A DNA stretch of 64,000 bases from Synechococcus sp. CC9616. GTDB taxonomy: Bacteria > Cyanobacteriota > Cyanobacteriia > PCC-6307 > Cyanobiaceae. Shown piece after piece: positions 57,682 to 64,000 of the stretch. Position 1 is the stretch's first letter, and each line of letters begins with the position of its first letter. Location of the stretch: contig NZ_KI911558.1 of NCBI RefSeq assembly GCF_000515235.1, positions 1,835,466 through 1,899,465 on the forward strand, written 5' to 3'. The position numbers were made by a program, and so were the translations under genes. The notes under the pieces are model-generated. The model searched no databases, was not told the DNA's origin, and worked only from the letters and a program-made list of their open reading frames with translations.

Positions 57682-59607
57682 ATGAGCTTTTCCGCCGCCC
57701 CCACCGAATCCTTCGACGTGATCGTTGTCGGCGGCGGCCATGCCGGTTGTGAAGCAGCGATCACCGCTGCACGACTCGGGCTGAGCACAGCTCTGTTCAC
57801 TCTCAACCTCGACCGGATCGCCTGGCAGCCCTGCAACCCTGCCGTCGGCGGCCCCGCCAAAAGCCAGCTCGTCCATGAAGTGGATGCCCTCGGTGGTGTG
57901 ATCGGACGCCTGGCCGATGCCACCGCCATCCAGAAACGCATCCTCAACGCCAGCCGCGGCCCGGCTGTGTGGGCCCTGCGCGCCCAGACCGATAAACGCC
58001 TCTACTCCCGCCAGATGCTGCAGCTGTTGCAGCACACCCCCAACCTTGCGCTGCGCGAAGCGATGGTGACCGGCCTGGAAACAACCGGTGAAGGCGATCA
58101 GCAACGCATCAGCGGAATCCACACCTACTTCGGCAGCGTCTACGCCGCCGACGCAGTGATCCTCACGGCCGGCACCTTCCTGGGGGGCCGCATCTGGGTG
58201 GGTCATCAATCGATGGCCGCTGGCCGCGCTGGCGAACAGGCCGCCGAAGGCCTCACCGAAGCTCTCCAGCAGCTCGGATTCCACACCGATCGGCTCAAAA
58301 CCGGTACCCCCGCCCGGGTGGACCGGCGCAGTATCGACCTCGATCAGCTGGACGAGCAACCCAGCGATGCGGCCGATCGCTTCTTTTCCTTTGACCCGGC
58401 CGCCTGGGTAAGTGGTGAACAGATGAGCTGCCACATCACACGCACCACAGCAGCCACCCATCAACTCATCCGGGACAACCTGCACCTCACCGCCATCTAC
58501 GGCGGCGTGATCGACAGCAAAGGGCCCCGCTATTGCCCCTCAATCGAAGACAAGATCGTTCGTTTTGCCGATAAGGACAGCCACCAGATCTTCCTGGAAC
58601 CGGAGGGACGCGATACGCCGGAGATCTATGTGCAGGGCTTTTCCACAGGCCTGCCGGAGCCGATCCAGCTGCAACTGCTGCGCAGCCTTCCGGGTCTTGA
58701 ACAAGCGGTGATGCTGCGCCCGGCCTATTCCGTGGATTACGACTACCTGCCTGCCACCCAGCTCAAACCATCCCTGGAAACCAAGCGGGTGCGTGGCCTG
58801 TTCAGTGCCGGGCAACTCAATGGCACCACGGGGTATGAGGAAGCGGCTGCCCAGGGCCTGGTGGCCGGCATCAATGCCGCACGGCTGATCGGCGGCCAGG
58901 AGCCAGTGCACTTCCCCCGCGAGGGCAGCTACATCGGCACGATGATCGACGACTTGGTGAGCAAAGACCTGCGCGAGCCCTACCGGGTGCTCACCAGCCG
59001 CAGCGAATACCGGTTGATTCTCCGGGGCGACAACGCCGACCGCCGCCTGACGCCACTGGGCCGGGAACTTGGCCTGATTGACGATCGGCGCTGGCAGCTG
59101 TTCGAGGACAAACTCCAGGCCATGGAAAGCGAAAAGCAACGCTTGGAGAACGTGCGCCTCAAGGTGAGTGATCCCATTGCACCAGCGGTGGAACAAGAAA
59201 CGGGAGCGGCGATCAAAGGATCGATCACTCTGGCGGACCTGCTGCGACGTCCTGGCATGCACGCCGCCGATCTGGTGCGCCATGGCCTGGCCGATGCCGA
59301 TCTGCCACTGCCAGTGCGCGAGGGGGCTGAGATCGACATCAAATACAGCGGCTACCTGCAACGGCAACAGCAGCAGATCGATCAGGTGAAACGTCAGAGC
59401 CAGCGCAAGCTCCCTGCCGATCTGATCTACGCCGACATCGGCACCCTCTCTCGAGAAGCACGGGAAAAGCTGGATGCGATTCAACCCACCACGCTGGGAC
59501 AGGCTTCGCGCATTCCCGGTGTCAGCCAGGCTGACACCACTGCATTACTGATGTGGCTGGAACTGCGGCAGCGCAGCCACCTCGCCACCGCCAAAGAAGC
59601 TCGATAG
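57682..59607 (+). CDS. mnmG: tRNA uridine-5-carboxymethylaminomethyl modification enzyme MnmG
   Basis: This 641-residue FAD protein works with MnmE to modify the wobble uridine of several tRNAs. The N-terminal FAD site is [20 protein letters not shown], and [20 protein letters not shown] and the conserved [11 protein letters not shown]-type helical region follow. Full length is kept. ATG 57682 is 27 bases after the RTX gene stop. In related genomes I expect mnmG near dnaB; here about 18.7 kb separates them. A decayed copy of its first 100 bases lies at 54370. Confidence 0.97.
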   Translation: MSFSAAPTESFDVIVVGGGHAGCEAAITAARLGLSTALFTLNLDRIAWQPCNPAVGGPAKSQLVHEVDALGGVIGRLADATAIQKRILNASRGPAVWALRAQTDKRLYSRQMLQLLQHTPNLALREAMVTGLETTGEGDQQRISGIHTYFGSVYAADAVILTAGTFLGGRIWVGHQSMAAGRAGEQAAEGLTEALQQLGFHTDRLKTGTPARVDRRSIDLDQLDEQPSDAADRFFSFDPAAWVSGEQMSCHITRTTAATHQLIRDNLHLTAIYGGVIDSKGPRYCPSIEDKIVRFADKDSHQIFLEPEGRDTPEIYVQGFSTGLPEPIQLQLLRSLPGLEQAVMLRPAYSVDYDYLPATQLKPSLETKRVRGLFSAGQLNGTTGYEEAAAQGLVAGINAARLIGGQEPVHFPREGSYIGTMIDDLVSKDLREPYRVLTSRSEYRLILRGDNADRRLTPLGRELGLIDDRRWQLFEDKLQAMESEKQRLENVRLKVSDPIAPAVEQETGAAIKGSITLADLLRRPGMHAADLVRHGLADADLPLPVREGAEIDIKYSGYLQRQQQQIDQVKRQSQRKLPADLIYADIGTLSREAREKLDAIQPTTLGQASRIPGVSQADTTALLMWLELRQRSHLATAKEAR

Positions 59608-59631
59608 CTTTGGGATCATTGGGCTTCGGCC

Positions 59632-60420
59632 TTGTCTTCCAGGGTTCCTACATCACGTGCCTACTGGAACCTGCGAGCGGAGCAGGTGATGGACAAGGTG
59701 TTTGAGCAGGATGCCTTCGATGCGGGAGAGCGGCACCTGATGGCGGTGGACGTTGCCGTTGAGGAGCCAACGACGATCCAGGACGCGCAGCCGAACCCAG
59801 CTTCATCAGCAAAACCCCAGGAATCAAACCTGTGGTTGCTGCCGATGCTCACCGGGATCGCCGTAGCCAGCGTGGTGAGTTGCGGCTGGCTGATTGGCAA
59901 CTGGCAGATCTCCCAGTCTCAGCTCGAACAGGAACGCAACCTTCTGCTTGTTGAGCGTCTGCGCCAGACCATCGCGCCATCGAAAGAACCGGTTGCGACT
60001 CGAGAACAAGTTCAACAGCCACAATTCAGCGATTTACCGCCACCAACCGCTCAATCGACCTCCACCCAACAATTGCCGAGCCAACAGCCAGCTTCACAAC
60101 AGCCAGAGACCATCAGCCTGGCACCACTGACCCTGCCGATCCGCCAAACACCCTTGTCGACCCAGCAACCTGACCAAGCGTCTGTGACGACGGCACCCAA
60201 CGCTGGACTGTTTGACGACGAGCCACAACTCACCGGTGTTGTGCAGGGGCCTGGCGGCAGCAGTTCTGCGATCTTCCAGATTGGACAGGGATCCCTTTCG
60301 GCCGGCATCGGCGAACACATCGGCAACAGCGGCTGGACACTTGAGGCCATCAGCGACACCGGTGCAGTGATCAGTCGCAATGGCGAACGTCGCAACCTGT
60401 CGGTTGGGGGCGTGTTCTGA
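59632..60420 (+). CDS. Membrane-anchored protein with PilP-like C-terminal domain
   Basis: The product has 262 residues from TTG 59632; ATG 59689 is an alternative. There is a short cytoplasmic part, one membrane helix at about 67-89 (LWLLPMLTGIAVASVVSCGW), a long Gln/Pro/Ser linker (110-190) and a small C-terminal beta domain ending GAVISRNGERRNLSVGGVF. That end resembles the PilP/secretin-pilot type of domain that recognises pilus or type II secretion secretins; this is a pattern resemblance only. No other pilus gene is in the window. Confidence 0.6.
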   Translation: MSSRVPTSRAYWNLRAEQVMDKVFEQDAFDAGERHLMAVDVAVEEPTTIQDAQPNPASSAKPQESNLWLLPMLTGIAVASVVSCGWLIGNWQISQSQLEQERNLLLVERLRQTIAPSKEPVATREQVQQPQFSDLPPPTAQSTSTQQLPSQQPASQQPETISLAPLTLPIRQTPLSTQQPDQASVTTAPNAGLFDDEPQLTGVVQGPGGSSSAIFQIGQGSLSAGIGEHIGNSGWTLEAISDTGAVISRNGERRNLSVGGVF

Positions 60421-60479
60421 TCGAAGAATCCTCCCTGTTCGCCTCGCCTCCTCAGCTCTGGCAGGCCCCAACTGAGGCG

Positions 60480-61016
60480 GTGCTCTCCGGAGAAGGTCCA
60501 CGCCAACTCCCGGGACCATGGCGTCTGATGCTGCTTGGAGATGGCAGCCCAACACGCCATCTCCGCTTGTTGACCGGAGAAGCCGTCGCGGTGGACCTGA
60601 TCGCCATGGAGCCTGAACAGCAACGTCAGGCTGATGCACCAGCGGAAGTGGGCGAATTAGAGGCTCCTCTGCTGCGACGCCAGGTCTGGCTGACCTGCGG
60701 AGGAATCACCCTCGCCTGGGCAGAAAGCTGGTGGAATCAGGCCGAAGCCGATCTCCACCTGCAGGACCGCAACCTGCCGATCTGGCGCAGTCTCACGCAG
60801 GGACGATCGGAACTGTTCCGGGAAGTGGATGGCCTGGCCCTGGTGGATGCGGACTGGTTACAGAAAGCCTTCGGATTACAGGGGCCCTTCTGGAGTCGCC
60901 ACTACCGGTTTTTCCGGGGTGGGAAGGCGCTCACAGTGATCCGGGAAGTGTTCAGCCCACAGCTTGAAACCTGGCTGGGACCAACCCTGCGACAGGAACT
61001 TCAGAGAAGTTCATGA
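60480..61016 (+). CDS. Chorismate lyase-like protein
   Basis: The product has 178 residues from GTG 60480. The sequence (GDGSPTRHLRLLTGEAVAVD, RQVWLTCGGITLAWAESWWN, PIWRSLTQGRSELFRE) fits the chorismate pyruvate-lyase/DUF98 group, which in cyanobacteria supplies 4-hydroxybenzoate for plastoquinone. The frame stays open and protein-like upstream to 60420 (ESSLFASPPQLWQA), where only ATC or CTG could start. The real N-terminus is therefore probably longer than the GTG start suggests. Confidence 0.8.
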   Translation: MLSGEGPRQLPGPWRLMLLGDGSPTRHLRLLTGEAVAVDLIAMEPEQQRQADAPAEVGELEAPLLRRQVWLTCGGITLAWAESWWNQAEADLHLQDRNLPIWRSLTQGRSELFREVDGLALVDADWLQKAFGLQGPFWSRHYRFFRGGKALTVIREVFSPQLETWLGPTLRQELQRSS

Positions 61017-61082
61017 ACTAGCCAACGAGATTGTTGGGATTTGCTCTTGACAACTTGCCATTAGGTATGCAGCGAGGAAGAT

Positions 61083-61523
61083 GTGAGAACAGTGATTCCC
61101 CGTGTCATGGCAGCCTCAGCCTCCTGGCTCAGCCTCACCGACCTCGGCCGGATCTATGGGATTTCGGCCATTCATTGCGGCCGCACAATGGAACATCTCG
61201 GCTGGCGAGATAGTCGTGGACGCCCGACGCCAATCGCCGTTGACATGGGTGCCGCCATGTCATCGGGACCCCACAGCCAAGGTCGAGGCACCCTCTGGAA
61301 TCGAGACATCTGCGGCAGGGAGCTGCAGGCCCGCGGCTACTCGCCCATGAGCCGGAGCCTGCAGGTGCAGCAGTGGACCCAGTTTCTGGAAGCGATGGAG
61401 GAGGGATCTCCATCGATCGATGCCACCGTTGAACAGATGGCGGAAGACATCCCCGGCGAACTTGCGGAAGATGTCAACCACCAACTCGCTGCTCGTGGCT
61501 GTCGCTTCCGCGTCAGCCATTAA
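61083..61523 (+). CDS. Conserved hypothetical protein
   Basis: The product has 146 residues from GTG 61083, which has GAGGAAG five bases upstream; ATG 61107 lacks a ribosome-binding site. The N-terminal part (ASWLSLTDLGRIYGISAIHC, then GRTMEHLGWRD) resembles a winged-helix-like segment, and the C-terminal half is acidic. No family name can be given. Similar proteins appear in marine Synechococcus by my recollection. Confidence 0.65.
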   Translation: MRTVIPRVMAASASWLSLTDLGRIYGISAIHCGRTMEHLGWRDSRGRPTPIAVDMGAAMSSGPHSQGRGTLWNRDICGRELQARGYSPMSRSLQVQQWTQFLEAMEEGSPSIDATVEQMAEDIPGELAEDVNHQLAARGCRFRVSH

Positions 61524-61532
61524 ACGCAATGC

Positions 61533-62054
61533 TCAGGCGAGGCGAAGGCCTTCCACCTGCTGAGCGGCCTTCTGCAGCAACGCCCGCAGTTGCTCCTCAT
61601 CGGTATTGCTGAGGCTGGTTTTCACAAGCCGGGCGTGGGGTACATGGCTGCGAAGACGTTCGACAACCTTGTCGGGCGTGCTATCTCGAACCAGCAGTGC
61701 CAGGGCCGCACTTCCCTTCGGCAGCGTTTCACTGAGATCCTTCAGGAACTGGTCGTTGATGCCGATATCACTGAGAGCTCCGGAAGCGGCTCCGGCGCCC
61801 GCTCCAACGGCGAGTCCCACGAGCGGATTCAGGAAAATCAGTCCAACCAGCATTCCCCAGAAGCTGCCGCTGACAGCGCCTGCTGCCGCCAGGTTGATTG
61901 CCTGGCGCAGATGAACATGGCCGTCCTCCGCGTGTTCCAGAACGACGGCATCCTCCAGGGAGATCAAATGCTCCTGCTGGATTCCGACCAGTTCCTGGCG
62001 AACGGTCTCGGCTTCCTCAACCTTTGGGAAACCGATCACGATCAAATTGCTCAT
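61533..62054 (-). CDS. DUF1269-family membrane protein
   Basis: In this 173-residue protein the N-terminal ferredoxin-like part (LIVIGFPKVEEAETVRQELV) is followed by a Gly/Ala-rich double-glycine-zipper membrane hairpin (about 75-100, LVGLAVGAGAGAASGALSDI) and a second alpha/beta half. This is the DUF1269 layout, often stress-linked. It converges with the hypothetical gene, nine bases apart. Confidence 0.85.
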   Translation of the reverse strand: MSNLIVIGFPKVEEAETVRQELVGIQQEHLISLEDAVVLEHAEDGHVHLRQAINLAAAGAVSGSFWGMLVGLIFLNPLVGLAVGAGAGAASGALSDIGINDQFLKDLSETLPKGSAALALLVRDSTPDKVVERLRSHVPHARLVKTSLSNTDEEQLRALLQKAAQQVEGLRLA

Positions 62055-62104
62055 CGACTTGAAATGGCGATCAACTGAAAACTAGGAACGGACCACAAAC
62101 AGCG

Positions 62105-62563
62105 TCAGGTACGACGACGACTCGACCGGGGCAACGACCGACGTGAGCTCTGATCCGAGCCACGACTCCAGCGCTCGACGCGAAAATTGTCATCATCCGG
62201 CCAGCCTTCATCAGCGTTCGAATCAGCAGCTGCAACCTCGCCTGTCCCATCGGGGGTCTGACTTCGCCTGGAAATCGCATCAAGAGGACGCCTGACGGGA
62301 CGACCTTCAGCAGCAGCAGGACGAACGGCGGAGGAAGCCTGCTCCTGCCATGGCTCGCGCCAATCCTCGTCATCCTCCAGGAGCCACTCCACCTTTTCAC
62401 CGACCCAGCGGCCCACGGAATCAAGATCCAACGAGGTCCGGCGCTGTCCTGGCCGGCGACCAGACACCCCATCAACAAGCTGACGACCGGTCTCCAGCCA
62501 TTGATCCATGCGTTGGTCCAAACCATCCCGACGGCGGGAGCCGCGCAAACGTTTGTCATCCAT
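62105..62563 (-). CDS. Conserved hypothetical Arg-rich protein
   Basis: The 152-residue product starts at ATG 62563. The N-terminal 60 residues (LRGSRRRDGLDQRMDQWLET, GRQLVDGVSGRRPGQRR) are the ordered part; the rest is Arg-, Ser- and Asp-rich and likely disordered, ending SLPRSSRRRT. No domain was recognised. It could bind nucleic acid by charge, but nothing more can be said. Confidence 0.6.
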   Translation of the reverse strand: MDDKRLRGSRRRDGLDQRMDQWLETGRQLVDGVSGRRPGQRRTSLDLDSVGRWVGEKVEWLLEDDEDWREPWQEQASSAVRPAAAEGRPVRRPLDAISRRSQTPDGTGEVAAADSNADEGWPDDDNFRVERWSRGSDQSSRRSLPRSSRRRT

Positions 62564-62671
62564 GGTCTGACGTTACCGGCGGCGATGGCGCAACCAGTGT
62601 TCCCGTCGCAGCCCAATCACAACAATCACAACGCCTGCACACTCCAGGGTCAGCAGAAAGGCATCCATGGA

Positions 62672-63160
62672 TCAAGGCGAAGGCTCAGCCGGTACGTAGT
62701 CGAGCAGACAGCTGGCATGCCACTGTCCGCCATGCAGCCGTTCGCAGCAAGGCCGACAAGCCGCATTCCGCATACGACGCCGACACGCGGTGCGCTGGCA
62801 ACAGATCGGACAAACCGCCCACCAGCGAGGTGGTTTTGACGGGACGGGGTAACTGTGACGGACACGAACTTCAAAACGCTGCTGATCCGCATTGATCTGG
62901 GCCATCCGTTGCCGAAACCTGGGCCCATGGCCCTCCCGGCTCCTCAGAACCAGATCCACCCAGGCATGAATCATCTCGTGACAGAGGGTGCTCTCCGTCG
63001 CCTCCTGGGGCAGGGGCTCAAGCAGGGGGCGAGACAACACGATCTCGCAGCCGCGTGCTCCAGCGACACCAGGACCACGGCGATAAAACCCTGCCGTCCG
63101 GCTCATGCGGCCATCGCTCCAACGAACCGCAACACGTGGCTCCCCCGCACGGACGAGCAC
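62672..63160 (-). CDS. SprT-like zinc metalloprotein
   Basis: The product has 162 residues from GTG 63160. The metallopeptidase signature TLCHEMIHAW is present, with GHGPRFRQRMAQIN after it and a C-terminal zinc ribbon with CPICCQR and CRPCC pairs. The frame upstream of the GTG reads LLPLFHRLNREHFDG, typical of the SprT N-terminus, back to about 63205. No ATG, GTG or TTG is available before the stop at 63248-63250. The true start is therefore non-standard or damaged. A role like SprT/Spartan proteins in DNA-protein crosslink repair is only family inference. Confidence 0.82.
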   Translation of the reverse strand: MLVRAGEPRVAVRWSDGRMSRTAGFYRRGPGVAGARGCEIVLSRPLLEPLPQEATESTLCHEMIHAWVDLVLRSREGHGPRFRQRMAQINADQQRFEVRVRHSYPVPSKPPRWWAVCPICCQRTACRRRMRNAACRPCCERLHGGQWHASCLLDYVPAEPSP

Positions 63161-63295
63161 ACCATCGAAGTGTTCACGATTGAGGCGATGAAACAGAGGC
63201 AGCAGGGGTAAAAGCGGCAGCGGTCGGTCAGTGATTTGGTTGCCCCGTCATCCTGCCGCGGTCAGTCAGACTCGGCGCTGCTTCAAAGGCAAGCG

Positions 63296-64000
<705 letters not shown>

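Overview
The window looks like a chromosome segment of a marine picocyanobacterium (Synechococcus/Cyanobium lineage). The evidence is a paired set of cyanobacterial flavodiiron genes (flv3-flv1), the rplI-dnaB ... mnmG ... ligA neighbourhood, very compact coding with many 1-4 base start/stop overlaps, and small conserved genes of picocyanobacterial style. No CRISPR array, insertion sequence, rRNA or tRNA gene was seen. GC content was not computed, but bases 39 k-57.6 k are visibly more AT-rich than the flanks.

Layout. (1) 1-7.1 kb is a surface/secretion locus. It holds a truncated CHAT-domain gene, a 1528-residue two-partner-secretion exoprotein translationally coupled to it, and the divergent TpsB/ShlB-type outer-membrane transporter. 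(2) 7.1-15 kb has ndk and speA, then a group that suggests cyclic-nucleotide signalling: a CHASE2 class III cyclase, a DUF928-like lipoprotein, an MscS channel with a cyclic-nucleotide-binding domain, a DUF3307 membrane protein and a Crp/Fnr regulator. (3) 15-37 kb is mostly core and stress metabolism: alaS, a SNF2 helicase with its SWIM partner, MEKHLA protein, Hsp20 with a clear terminator, an Nramp-related transporter, flv3-flv1, a ZIP transporter, an FMN reductase-pirin pair, gcvP-gcvH with a methionine-gamma-lyase-like gene, and a delta-9-type desaturase. (4) 37-39 kb is rplI-dnaB.

(5) 39-57.66 kb looks like an inserted island of cell-surface/exoprotein genes: an AraC regulator, a subtilisin-like protease without signal peptide, two giant paralogous beta-helix proteins (2189 and 1866 residues) and a 1014-residue lectin-like/RTX protein. 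The giants share a roughly 105-residue DxDGDG-containing module (five copies in all) and a C-terminal module (three copies) that resembles type I secretion tails. Between the second giant gene and the RTX gene lies a decayed duplicate of the 5' end of mnmG. The intact mnmG follows directly after the RTX gene, so this is a physical trace of how the island was built. (6) 57.68-64 kb returns to core genes: mnmG, a PilP-like anchored protein, a chorismate-lyase-like gene, small conserved genes, a SprT-like metalloprotein gene and the start of ligA.

The most interesting points are the mnmG relic marking the island, the undescribed repeated module in the giant proteins, and the possible cAMP circuit beside the two-partner-secretion/CHAT locus.
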